Shown here: positions 16,096 through 24,543 of the stretch, piece after piece
How positions within the stretch are numbered: the stretch's first letter is position 1
Layout: each line of letters starts with the position of its first letter
Assembly (NCBI GenBank): GCA_002342585.1
Contig: DDQG01000004.1
Coordinates: 1-61,223 of the forward strand
DNA length: 61,223 bases
Source: Prevotellaceae bacterium UBA2448
GTDB lineage: Bacteria; Bacteroidota; Bacteroidia; Bacteroidales; Bacteroidaceae
Direction: 5' to 3'
Made by a program: the position numbers and the translations under genes
The notes under the pieces: model-generated
Databases searched by the model: none
The model's input: the letters and a program-made list of their open reading frames with translations, nothing else
What the model was told of the DNA's origin: nothing

Positions 16096-16126
16096 TTGGG
16101 TCTGTCGCTATTTTTTTGTACCTTTG
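16096..16126 (+). promoter_or_regulatory. Bacteroides-type promoter of the hydrolase-ligase-RND operon
   Basis: TTGG (16096-16099), 19 bases, then TACCTTTG (16119-16126) fit the Bacteroidetes promoter with one -33 mismatch. A ~107-base leader follows. Genes from 16234 to 27642 are closely spaced on one strand and could form a single transcript from here. Confidence 0.65.
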
Positions 16127-16233
16127 CACTTTCTTATCAAGTTTTTTTTCATGTATAGACATGGCGTTAGAACCCTGATACGTAATTATCAAGAACTTTA
16201 AAATACAAACCCTAAAAATATAACATAATCATT

Positions 16234-17562
16234 ATGAGAAGTAGAATTAGTTTTAAGATGACAACTTTCCGTCTATTTGTTTTAGTAGCAATGGGATTGT
16301 TTACAGCATGTAGCAGTGGTGGTGATGATGAAAAAGATGTTCCTGGCGGCAGTTCACAACCGCAGACGGAAGAGCCAACTAACGATAATAATGTTTCTGG
16401 TGATGAGGAACAGGAACCGAAACCTGAGCAGTTCCATCCAGTAGATGCTTCTACCAAGACTTTGCTGGAGGTAACTGAATCACATGAGTATGCTCCAACT
16501 GAGTATGGCGAGGTGATTGGCAGTTGGCCTATGCTGGGTGTAGCAGGTGAGCAGTTTGCCGATCTGATGAAAAGAACGGCAAAAGCTATTGCGGCAACCC
16601 GTATTCCTTTGATGGATGCACGTTTTCTGAGAACGGTAGGACTTGCTGCTAACGGCTCCAGACAATGGGTTGTGAAACGCTATGTGTTCAAATATAAGAG
16701 TGTTTCCAACATGACCGGTAATGACACCACTCTCGTAGGCAGTGTCATCTTCCCTACCAATACTGTAGGCAAGCCTCACAAGGTGGATATGCTTACACTG
16801 TATCACCATCAGGCTTATTTTTATAACTCATGGTTGCCTTCTCACTCGGTCACTTTGATGGGAATGCATGCGCTGAACAATTCTGCCGTGATAGAACCGG
16901 ACGGTCAGGGGGCATCGGATGATTTGAACAAGTTGGTTGCAGAAGTATTATATGGTAATTTATCCTGCCTCCAGATGGTTGACTGTGTGCTGGCTGCCCT
17001 TGAGGTGATGAGTCAGGAGAATGTGTCTTTGGCTGACAACGGATATACGAATAACTGGGGAACTTCGTTAGGCACCACTTCTGCAACTGCTTTTGCACAG
17101 TATATGGAGAACGAAGCGGCAACTGACTTGCAAGAGCTCCTCAAACTGCGTGCCACATACATAGGCGAGGGTCCGACAAAGTTCAGTCAGGTGAAAGGAT
17201 GCAAGAATTACGAACCCTACCTGCCAAAGCAGAAGTATTTTGAGGAATGGAATCCGCGTCTGCCTTTCTATATGTCGCACTGTCAGGATGATGAAATGAT
17301 AGTTTATGATGAGCTGAAGAGTTACTACACGAAGTTGCGCACTATGCCAGACGGAACTATAAATAATAATGTGCATTGGAGCGATTTCTATATGCCTGCT
17401 ATAGTAAAAAGAATTACAAGTTCAGAAGATATCAGCAAAATGACTTGGGGAATCGGCAACCATTTGCTCTCAGCTGTAGTTTCGCTGATGGCTGCCAGTA
17501 CGGTGAAAGACCCTGCTGATATGGAGAGAATCCTAATATCAAACAATATATTTGACGAATAG
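16234..17562 (+). CDS. Alpha/beta-hydrolase lipoprotein, paralogue 2
   Basis: A 442-residue lipoprotein with lipobox LFTAC (Cys26; an internal ATG at 16258 would also give a good signal peptide) and a Gly/Asp/Glu/Pro-rich linker. The nucleophile elbow is WGTSLG (Ser278). VIEPDGQG (~219-226) corresponds to the Asp-rich loop of paralogue 1. Likely acid and base are in CQDDEM and GNHLLSAV. It shares long blocks with paralogues 3 and 4, for example TGNDTTLVGSVIFP and YTNNWGTSLGT, but is clearly diverged. The outer-membrane location is inferred from the lipobox; it is probably an esterase or lipase of unknown substrate. Confidence 0.82.
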   Translation: MRSRISFKMTTFRLFVLVAMGLFTACSSGGDDEKDVPGGSSQPQTEEPTNDNNVSGDEEQEPKPEQFHPVDASTKTLLEVTESHEYAPTEYGEVIGSWPMLGVAGEQFADLMKRTAKAIAATRIPLMDARFLRTVGLAANGSRQWVVKRYVFKYKSVSNMTGNDTTLVGSVIFPTNTVGKPHKVDMLTLYHHQAYFYNSWLPSHSVTLMGMHALNNSAVIEPDGQGASDDLNKLVAEVLYGNLSCLQMVDCVLAALEVMSQENVSLADNGYTNNWGTSLGTTSATAFAQYMENEAATDLQELLKLRATYIGEGPTKFSQVKGCKNYEPYLPKQKYFEEWNPRLPFYMSHCQDDEMIVYDELKSYYTKLRTMPDGTINNNVHWSDFYMPAIVKRITSSEDISKMTWGIGNHLLSAVVSLMAASTVKDPADMERILISNNIFDE

Positions 17563-17604
17563 TAAACCCAACAGAAATATTAACCCTAGAACCCATTATT
17601 AGTT

Positions 17605-18891
17605 ATGAAAAGTATTATTAATATTAAGGTAATGACATTCAGTCTTATGGCACTGATGTCAATCGGTTTGTTCACATCATGCAGCAATGATGATGATACC
17701 AATAATGGCGAAGGTGGTGGTTCACCATCTGGTGGCTCAGAGCCCACACCTGAAGTGTTTCACCCTATCAATGCTTCTACCCGCACACTTATCGATGTAG
17801 TAGAAAAGAATGAATATACCTCTACGGAGTTTAGAGAGGCAATAGTCAAATGGCCAATGCTCAGCTATGCCGGCGATGCCATTGCAGGCCTTATCAGACC
17901 GGCACTAAGACTTGTGTATGCCAGACGCGTCACTCAGTTGGATGATGTTTTCAGGAAGACTGTGGGAACCGGCACTCTCGGTGCTCGCCAGTGGAATATA
18001 AAGCGTTATGTGTTCACATATAAGAGTGTATCAGGCGTAACGGGTAATGACACCACTCTCGTAGGTAGTGTGATTTTCCCAAACAATACCGTAGGCAAGC
18101 CACATCAGGTGGATGTGCTGACGCTGTATCACCATCAGGCATATTTTGACAATGCATGGCTGGCATCCAAGTCAGTCACTCTGATGGCTCTGCATGCTCT
18201 GCACAATTCTGCTGTGATAGAGCCGGATGGTCAGGGTGCAAAGTACAAGATGGAAGACCTTATAAGAGAAAACCTGCAAGGCGACCTGACAGCTCTGCAA
18301 ATGGCTGACTGTGTGCTGGCTGCTCTTGAGGTGATGCGCCAGGATAATGTTACTCTGGCTGCCAACGGATACTCCAACAACTGGGGTACTTCGCTCGGAA
18401 CGGTTGCTGCCACAGGTTTTGCACAGTATATGGAGAATGTTGCCGCACCTGACTTGCAAGCGCTCTTCAACCTGCGTGCTACATATATCGGCGAGGGTCC
18501 GACTATGCTCAATCAGGTAAAAGGATATGAGACTAGTGTTCCAAACCCTCCAACACAGATGTTCTATGACGGCTGGAATCCGCGTCTGCCCTTCTATATG
18601 TCAAGCAACCCTTACGACGAACTCGTCAACTATGATGAACTGAAGAAATACTATACCAAGTTGCGCACGATGCCGGACGGATCGGTAAACAACAATGTGC
18701 AATGGTATGATTTCTATATGCCTAAAGTAGTAAGGGATATTGTCAATACAGAACAAATCAAAGAAAAATTAGGTGGACATGCCATTCACTTGCTTTCGGC
18801 AGTACTCTCGCTGTATGATGCCAGCATAGTGAAAGACCCTGCAGATATGGCTGGCGAGTTAGACCCATACAATGAGTTTGGCGGACAATAA
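17605..18891 (+). CDS. Alpha/beta-hydrolase lipoprotein, paralogue 3
   Basis: A 428-residue relative of paralogue 2, starting 42 bases after it. Lipobox LFTSC is followed by a Gly/Ser/Pro-rich linker. Conserved blocks are VTGNDTTLVGSVIFP, VIEPDGQG, the nucleophile WGTSLG, YIGEGPT and WNPRLPFYMS. The distal His is in HAIHLLSAV and the Asp candidate is in NPYDEL. DNA identity with paralogues 2 and 4 is high across the ACGGGTAATGACACCACTCT block, so the array arose by tandem duplication. Divergence in the N-terminal third and C-terminus suggests different substrates or surfaces. Confidence 0.82.
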   Translation: MKSIINIKVMTFSLMALMSIGLFTSCSNDDDTNNGEGGGSPSGGSEPTPEVFHPINASTRTLIDVVEKNEYTSTEFREAIVKWPMLSYAGDAIAGLIRPALRLVYARRVTQLDDVFRKTVGTGTLGARQWNIKRYVFTYKSVSGVTGNDTTLVGSVIFPNNTVGKPHQVDVLTLYHHQAYFDNAWLASKSVTLMALHALHNSAVIEPDGQGAKYKMEDLIRENLQGDLTALQMADCVLAALEVMRQDNVTLAANGYSNNWGTSLGTVAATGFAQYMENVAAPDLQALFNLRATYIGEGPTMLNQVKGYETSVPNPPTQMFYDGWNPRLPFYMSSNPYDELVNYDELKKYYTKLRTMPDGSVNNNVQWYDFYMPKVVRDIVNTEQIKEKLGGHAIHLLSAVLSLYDASIVKDPADMAGELDPYNEFGGQ

Positions 18892-18931
18892 TCTGTTCTC
18901 TTTTGTTTTAAAGTGTTAACAGAATACTTTT

Positions 18932-20170
18932 ATGAAAGGTAATACACATTCTGAAATAATGACTGTCTGCCTCATGGCGCTGTTGTCAATCGGCATGCTG
19001 ACAGCATGCAGCAACGATGATGACAATGGCGGTGCACCATCTGACGTTTTTCATCCGATCAATGCTTCTACCCGCACGTTGCATGACGTAATCGAGAGAG
19101 ACGTATATACCCCCCAAGAGTTTGGCGAGGTAATAGGCAGTTGGCCTATGCTGAGTGCTGCAGGCAAAGGTGTTGCCGACTTGGCGAAAAGTACGCTAAA
19201 AACGATTGCAGCAACTCGTCTTCCACAGATGGATGCGCTATTTAAGGAGACTGTGGGCACTGCCGAGGACGGTTCACGTCAGTGGCATATAAAGCGTTGT
19301 GTCTTCACATATAAGAGTGTATCCGGCGTAACGGGTAATGACACCACTCTCGTAGGCAGTGTCATCTTCCCTACCAACACCTTAGGCAAGCCTCATCAGG
19401 TGGAAGTGCTTTCGCTGTATCACCATCAGGTTTTTTTTGACAATTCATGGCTGCCATCTCATTCGGTCACGTTAATGGGAATGCATGCGCTGAACAATTT
19501 CGCAGTGATAGAACCTGATGGTCAGGGTGCATCGCCCGATGCTGTGAAATTGACTAAAGAGAATATGCGAGGTGATTGGCTAGCTCTGCAGATGGCAGAC
19601 TGTGTGCTGGCGGCTCTTGAGGTAATGCGTCAGGAGGGCGTGACATTTGCTGAGAACGGATACACAAACAACTGGGGAACATCGCTCGGGACAGTTGGTG
19701 CCACAGGTTTTGCACAATATATGGAGAACGATGCCACACCTGACCTGCAAGCGCTCTTCAACCTGCGTGCCACATATATCGGCGAGGGACCGACAATGCT
19801 TAGTCATTTGAGGGGAGCTGAAGATATGATGCCAGACCTACCAGCACAGAAGTACTATGACGGCTGGAATCCACGTCTGCCTTTCTACATATCATGCGCC
19901 CCGAACGACGAATTTATCAATTATGACGAGTTAAAAAATTACTACACAAAGTTGCAAACTATGCCAAACGGATCGGTAAATAATAACGTACAATGGCTCG
20001 ACTTCAATATGTCTCCTACAGAAAAAGCAATTGCAGCCATAGGATTCAGTGGCATAGAGGGCTTGTCAGACTGTAACAATCACCTGTACTCAGCTACATT
20101 TACATTATTATATATATGCATGGCAAAAGACCCTGAACATATGAAAATGTTTTTAAAACAAAATAAGTGA
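18932..20170 (+). CDS. Alpha/beta-hydrolase lipoprotein, paralogue 4
   Basis: A 412-residue member of the same family with the shortest linker after its lipobox LTAC. It has the common VTGNDTTLVGSVIFPTN, VIEPDGQG and WGTSLG motifs, an Asp in APNDEF and a His in DCNNHLYSA. The last ~40 residues differ from its paralogues. Its TGA lies 2 bases before the ATG of the ligase gene, so hydrolase and ligase are likely co-translated. Confidence 0.82.
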   Translation: MKGNTHSEIMTVCLMALLSIGMLTACSNDDDNGGAPSDVFHPINASTRTLHDVIERDVYTPQEFGEVIGSWPMLSAAGKGVADLAKSTLKTIAATRLPQMDALFKETVGTAEDGSRQWHIKRCVFTYKSVSGVTGNDTTLVGSVIFPTNTLGKPHQVEVLSLYHHQVFFDNSWLPSHSVTLMGMHALNNFAVIEPDGQGASPDAVKLTKENMRGDWLALQMADCVLAALEVMRQEGVTFAENGYTNNWGTSLGTVGATGFAQYMENDATPDLQALFNLRATYIGEGPTMLSHLRGAEDMMPDLPAQKYYDGWNPRLPFYISCAPNDEFINYDELKNYYTKLQTMPNGSVNNNVQWLDFNMSPTEKAIAAIGFSGIEGLSDCNNHLYSATFTLLYICMAKDPEHMKMFLKQNK

Positions 20171-20172
20171 AT

Positions 20173-21993
20173 ATGAAAGATACAGAAAACAAAATAGTCA
20201 AACCTTCACAAGAGAAGGTATGGTATAAGCACTATGAACCAAAGGGAATAGAACTTCTAAAGGAAAAGATGCCTGAGCAGACACTGTGGAAGTACATCTC
20301 CACAGCGATAAAGGCTGATAATGACCAACACGATGCTATGGTGTACTTCGGACGCCACATTAAGCGCAGTACAGTATTGGCAAAGGTAGAGAAATGGGCT
20401 CGTGTGATGAAAGGCATGGGACTCGGTGTGGGCGATCAGATTCTGCTCTTCAGTCCTGCAGCACCAGAATCATATTACGTGCTCTTTGCTGCCGACAGCA
20501 TTGGTGTCACCACCATCATGCCAAATATGTCAGCCAGTTCGGAAGCTCTGAAGAAATACTATGCTCAGGCAAAGGTAGCCTTTGTGTTCGACGGCATGGA
20601 AGGTCTGCTCAGCAAGATACTGGAGAAGCCTCAGTTCAAATATGTAGTACTGATGGATGTAACCCGTTCGATGAGTGCTCCGCTGAAACACATCCTTGGA
20701 TTTGCCAACTGGGTGAAAACTCGCAAAGTACGCAATCGTAATACAAAGTATATGACTATGCGTCAGGCTATTGACCGATTCAGCCATTATGAGGGTCCAA
20801 CTGAGGCTCCTTTCCAGAAAGACCGTGTAGCAATGGTGTTCTCAACAGGCGGTACTACGAAGACAGGCGAGGCAAAACTTATCTGCATGACCGACAAGGC
20901 AATGGTAGAGATGTTCCGCGGAATGAAGATAATGAATATGCGCGCGAAGATTCTCACTCCTGGATATACATCGCTATGCCAACTTCCTCCTTTCGTATGT
21001 ACAGGTTTGTTCGTATTAGTACTTGTACCATTGGTGTATGGCATGACGATATATATGGAACCTCGTCTGAATCAGGACACCTTCAATAAATGCATAAAAA
21101 AGATACGTCCGAATATGACGCTGGTACCCGGTCCGCTGTGGGCAGGCTTCTTCCGTCATGTTGAACAGCAGCTGGCACAAGGCAAGAAGATTGACCTGAG
21201 CCATTTCATACTGCCTATCATGGGTGGCGAAGGATGTACTCCAGAGAAGTTGTCATGGATGGACAAACTGGCAAGAAAGTGTAATGCCAAGACAGGCATC
21301 GTGTCGGGCTACGGCATGAGCGAGGTATTCTCTGTCATCACTGTTGACTATCGTCCGGAAGTGATAGACAAGAAAAACGACAAACTTGCCATCAGCGTAG
21401 GCTATCCTTACCCAGGCTTCACTGTGGGTATCTTTGATAAGGACGGCAATGAACTGGGATATAATCAGCGAGGTGAACTATGGGTTAACACCCCTACCCG
21501 ACTTGCCGGTTATCTGGAGAATGGTGAAATATCACGCTGTGTGAAAGAAGACGGATGGATACATACCGGAGACCTCTGTGAGATGGATGAAGAAGGATTG
21601 GTATATGTCTATGGACGTATAGGTAAGTCTGTGGAAGCTCCCGACGGCACTCCTGTGTATCTTTTCGACATAGCAAACCGTCTGCGCCAGGACAAGGATG
21701 TTAAGGAAAGTCTCGTTACTGCCATCGACAGCGACAAGATACATCATCCGCAAATAGTGGCTCACCTTGTATTGGAAGAGGGTGCACAGATGAATTACGA
21801 ACTGCTGAAACGTCTCGATGACGACTTGGCAACAATGCTGCCAAAGGGTTTTGAGGTTTTAGGCTACAAGCAGCAACAGGAGTTTAAGATGAGCTTTATC
21901 TGCAAAACCAATTCCAGCTACTACGGAACCGAGCACGACGGCTATCTGAAACCGACTGACGGAAAATTAGAAGCGGTATCTTTTAATAGTTGA
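20173..21993 (+). CDS. AMP-forming acyl-CoA synthetase/ligase-family protein
   Basis: A member of the ANL adenylating superfamily (about 606 residues). Visible motifs are the P-loop FSTGGTTKTGEAK (~223-235), which has extra residues compared with the usual STGGTTGxPK, the A5-like GYGMSE, WIHTGD (A7) and YGRIGKSVEAPDG (A8). The usual C-terminal lysine motif (PxTxxGK) is not obvious; the end reads LPKGFEVLGY...FKMSFICKT. It would adenylate a carboxylic acid, perhaps a fatty acid, but the substrate and acceptor (CoA or carrier) are unknown. A GTG 6 bases upstream is an alternative start. Flanked by hydrolases and an exporter. Confidence 0.82.
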   Translation: MKDTENKIVKPSQEKVWYKHYEPKGIELLKEKMPEQTLWKYISTAIKADNDQHDAMVYFGRHIKRSTVLAKVEKWARVMKGMGLGVGDQILLFSPAAPESYYVLFAADSIGVTTIMPNMSASSEALKKYYAQAKVAFVFDGMEGLLSKILEKPQFKYVVLMDVTRSMSAPLKHILGFANWVKTRKVRNRNTKYMTMRQAIDRFSHYEGPTEAPFQKDRVAMVFSTGGTTKTGEAKLICMTDKAMVEMFRGMKIMNMRAKILTPGYTSLCQLPPFVCTGLFVLVLVPLVYGMTIYMEPRLNQDTFNKCIKKIRPNMTLVPGPLWAGFFRHVEQQLAQGKKIDLSHFILPIMGGEGCTPEKLSWMDKLARKCNAKTGIVSGYGMSEVFSVITVDYRPEVIDKKNDKLAISVGYPYPGFTVGIFDKDGNELGYNQRGELWVNTPTRLAGYLENGEISRCVKEDGWIHTGDLCEMDEEGLVYVYGRIGKSVEAPDGTPVYLFDIANRLRQDKDVKESLVTAIDSDKIHHPQIVAHLVLEEGAQMNYELLKRLDDDLATMLPKGFEVLGYKQQQEFKMSFICKTNSSYYGTEHDGYLKPTDGKLEAVSFNS

Positions 21994-23433
21994 ATGAACC
22001 ATATTTTTATGAGAAAACCTACAATAAGTAGTTTTACCATACTGACAATACTGACGTGTTTGCTGTCGCTGACGGGAAGCATAAAGGCTGAGGTTCTGAC
22101 ACTCGACGACTGTATTATGATGGCAATGACATCGAACAAGCAGATACAGTCCAATAATCATATGGTGAACCAGTATAAGCATACCCAGAAATCAGTCTAT
22201 GCAAACTTCTTCCCTAACATCAGTCTTAATGCTGCAGATTTTTACAGCACGCTTCAGGCTAATTCCATCATGAACATAGCATCACCATTAGGCAACTATG
22301 TCGGGCAACAGGTGCAAAATATGTTACCTCTCGTTGTCAACGATGCTTTAAGAAGGCAGATAGCACAAAACGTCACAAATGCCGTGCAGCCACTGAATCC
22401 GGAGGTAGGATTCAAGGCAAAGAACATACTGACTGCCAATATCACCTTGGAACAGCCTATATATACCGGCGGAAAGATTTCTACCGCTAACAGAATGGGA
22501 AAACTGGGCGTGAAGATAGCTACTCAGGCACAGGCACTTGCGCGTGAGAACATTATCGTTGATGTTTATGAGGCCTACCAACTGCTGGTGAAAGCCAAGG
22601 AAATGGCAGAGGTTGCATACAAGTACGACTCTCTGCTTACTCAAATAGAACACGAGGTGAAGAGTGCTGTGAATCATGGCATGGCAAGTCGTAATGATGA
22701 GATGAAAGTAGCTGTAAAGAAGTCGGATGCCGAACTAAAAATCCGTCAGGCAGAAAACGGCATAAGACTAGCAAGGATGAATCTTTGTCAACTCATAGGG
22801 AAACCACTTGACAGCATGATTAACCCTGCGCCACAAGAGGATGAAGACTTCGTAGGGATTGTAGATAAGAATGCCACTGCTACCAACCGAACAGAATATC
22901 ATTTGCTTGAACTGAATTCGCAAATGGCATACGAAAAGGTGCGCATGGAGAAATCAGCATACATGCCACAGTTGGGATTAATATTAAATGCCGGAATGCT
23001 TGACGGTATGGAACTGCTTGACAATAAGTTGTTCCGTCATAAGTTCAATATGGCTGTGGGGGCTGTGCTGAAAATTCCTCTTTTCCACGCTAACGAAACC
23101 AGACACAAGGTTGCTGCGGCTAAAGAGGCATTGCAAAAAGAACTGCTTCGTCAGGAAGAATATACAGACAAGATGAACTTGGATTTGCAACGGCAAGCCA
23201 ACGACGTGGACGAAGCACAATTGGAACTGCAACTCAGAAAACGCAATCTGAGTCAGTGCGAAGAGAATCTGAACATCAGCCGCAGTGCCTATTCTGTGGG
23301 TATGGAGACACTGAGCGACCTGCTAACTGCACAAGTGTTGTGGCAAGAAGCTTATGCCCAACTTGTAGAGTCGCGCTATACGGCAAAAGTAAAAATGATG
23401 AAATGGCGTAAAGCTGCCGGAAGAATAAAATAA
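21994..23433 (+). CDS. TolC-family outer-membrane efflux protein
   Basis: The outer-membrane channel of a tripartite exporter. A signal peptide ends near SIKAEVLTLDDC; the internal ATG at 22009 gives a more typical signal peptide. The body is long, coiled-coil rich, with the twofold repeat pattern of TolC proteins: LDDCIMMAMTSNKQIQSNNH, QPIYTGGKI, and near the end LNISRSAYSVGMETLSDLLTAQ, the usual C-terminal TolC signature. At 479 residues it is of normal length. It begins immediately after the ligase stop and its stop overlaps the adaptor start. Confidence 0.9.
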   Translation: MNHIFMRKPTISSFTILTILTCLLSLTGSIKAEVLTLDDCIMMAMTSNKQIQSNNHMVNQYKHTQKSVYANFFPNISLNAADFYSTLQANSIMNIASPLGNYVGQQVQNMLPLVVNDALRRQIAQNVTNAVQPLNPEVGFKAKNILTANITLEQPIYTGGKISTANRMGKLGVKIATQAQALARENIIVDVYEAYQLLVKAKEMAEVAYKYDSLLTQIEHEVKSAVNHGMASRNDEMKVAVKKSDAELKIRQAENGIRLARMNLCQLIGKPLDSMINPAPQEDEDFVGIVDKNATATNRTEYHLLELNSQMAYEKVRMEKSAYMPQLGLILNAGMLDGMELLDNKLFRHKFNMAVGAVLKIPLFHANETRHKVAAAKEALQKELLRQEEYTDKMNLDLQRQANDVDEAQLELQLRKRNLSQCEENLNISRSAYSVGMETLSDLLTAQVLWQEAYAQLVESRYTAKVKMMKWRKAAGRIK

Positions 23434-23458
23434 TGAACCGGAAGAATAAAATAATGAA
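23417..23458 (+). repeat. Exact 21-bp tandem duplication across the tolC/adaptor junction
   Basis: Two identical 21-base units (CCGGAAGAATAAAATAATGAA) at 23417-23437 and 23438-23458 each contain AATAAAATAATG, giving two successive ATG starts for the adaptor in the same frame. The first overlaps the TolC stop. Confidence 0.95.
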
Positions 23459-24530
23459 AAAGAGATTTATCAACTGCGGCACACAAGTGCTTGCAATTAC
23501 CATTTTGCTCTGTTTGACGACAGCATGCAAAAGAAAGAATCAGAACAATCAGCCACAATTGGTGAATGTAGTTGAGGTAGCATCATCGGCAGGAACAACC
23601 AGTGCGTCGTACCCTGCCAAGACGGAGGCTATGAACAAAACAGACCTGTCGTTCAAAGTGGCTGGCACTATTGCACAGGTGTTGGTAAAGGAAGGTGACT
23701 ACGTAAATGCCGGACAGGCATTGGCACGCCTTGACGACCGTGACTACCGAACCCAGTTGCGAGCTACGGAGGCTGAATATAAACAGATTAGAGTTGAGTG
23801 CGAACGTATCATGGCAATGCACAAGGAACGTGCGGTAAGTGACAATAACTACGACAAAGCCCGCTACGGTCTGCAGCAGATTACGGAAAAACTGACACAC
23901 CATCGCAATCAGCTTTCTGACTGTGTGATACATGCACCTTTCAGCGGATATGTTGACGATGTATACAAAGAGGCAAAAGAAACTACAGGCCCAGGACTAC
24001 CCGTGCTGTCTGTCTATTCCTCTAAGGGTGTAGATGTGGTCATCAACATTCCTGAACGTGCCTATGCACAGCGTAAGCAGAATGCCACCTATACGGCAAC
24101 ATTCCATTCCATACCAGGAAAGTCATTCCCGCTTACCGTTAGAAGCGTATCAGCTACGGCAAATGACAACCATCTTTACGAAATGCGCTTGTCGCTGCAG
24201 GAAAACGTTCCCGATATCACACCGGGAATGACTGCTATGGTAGAAATAAAACAGGAGCAAAACACGAATGACAATGTAAAAGTACCTATGGGAGCTGTGT
24301 GGACTGAAGACCAGAATAGCTTCGTGTTCGTGTACGATAAGAAGAGCTCCACTGTGAAGAAAACAAAGGTAACAGTAGAGAATTTGGAGAACGACGGAAA
24401 CCTAATCATTTCTGCAGGCTTGCAGAAATGCACACATATTGTTGCCTCTGGCGTTCATCATTTAACTGACGGTCAGGAGGTAAGCCTTATGAAGGAACCA
24501 TCAAGTCTGAACGTAGGAAACCTGAAATAA
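23433..24530 (+). CDS. RND periplasmic adaptor (membrane fusion) lipoprotein
   Basis: Links the RND pump to the TolC channel. A lipobox CLTTAC (Cys32 from the first ATG) anchors it in the inner membrane. The biotinyl-lipoyl half is seen as DLSFKVAGTIAQVLVKEGDYVNAGQALARLDDRDY. A helical hairpin follows, then the second lipoyl half VIHAPFSGYVDDVYKEAKETTGPGLPVL, and a beta-barrel region near PGMTAMVEIKQ. At 365 residues it matches the HlyD/AcrA-type family. The start may be the first ATG at 23433 or the duplicated one at 23454, which gives the more usual MKKRF start. Confidence 0.9.
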   Translation: MNRKNKIMKKRFINCGTQVLAITILLCLTTACKRKNQNNQPQLVNVVEVASSAGTTSASYPAKTEAMNKTDLSFKVAGTIAQVLVKEGDYVNAGQALARLDDRDYRTQLRATEAEYKQIRVECERIMAMHKERAVSDNNYDKARYGLQQITEKLTHHRNQLSDCVIHAPFSGYVDDVYKEAKETTGPGLPVLSVYSSKGVDVVINIPERAYAQRKQNATYTATFHSIPGKSFPLTVRSVSATANDNHLYEMRLSLQENVPDITPGMTAMVEIKQEQNTNDNVKVPMGAVWTEDQNSFVFVYDKKSSTVKKTKVTVENLENDGNLIISAGLQKCTHIVASGVHHLTDGQEVSLMKEPSSLNVGNLK

Positions 24531-24543
24531 CTTTGAGAAATTC

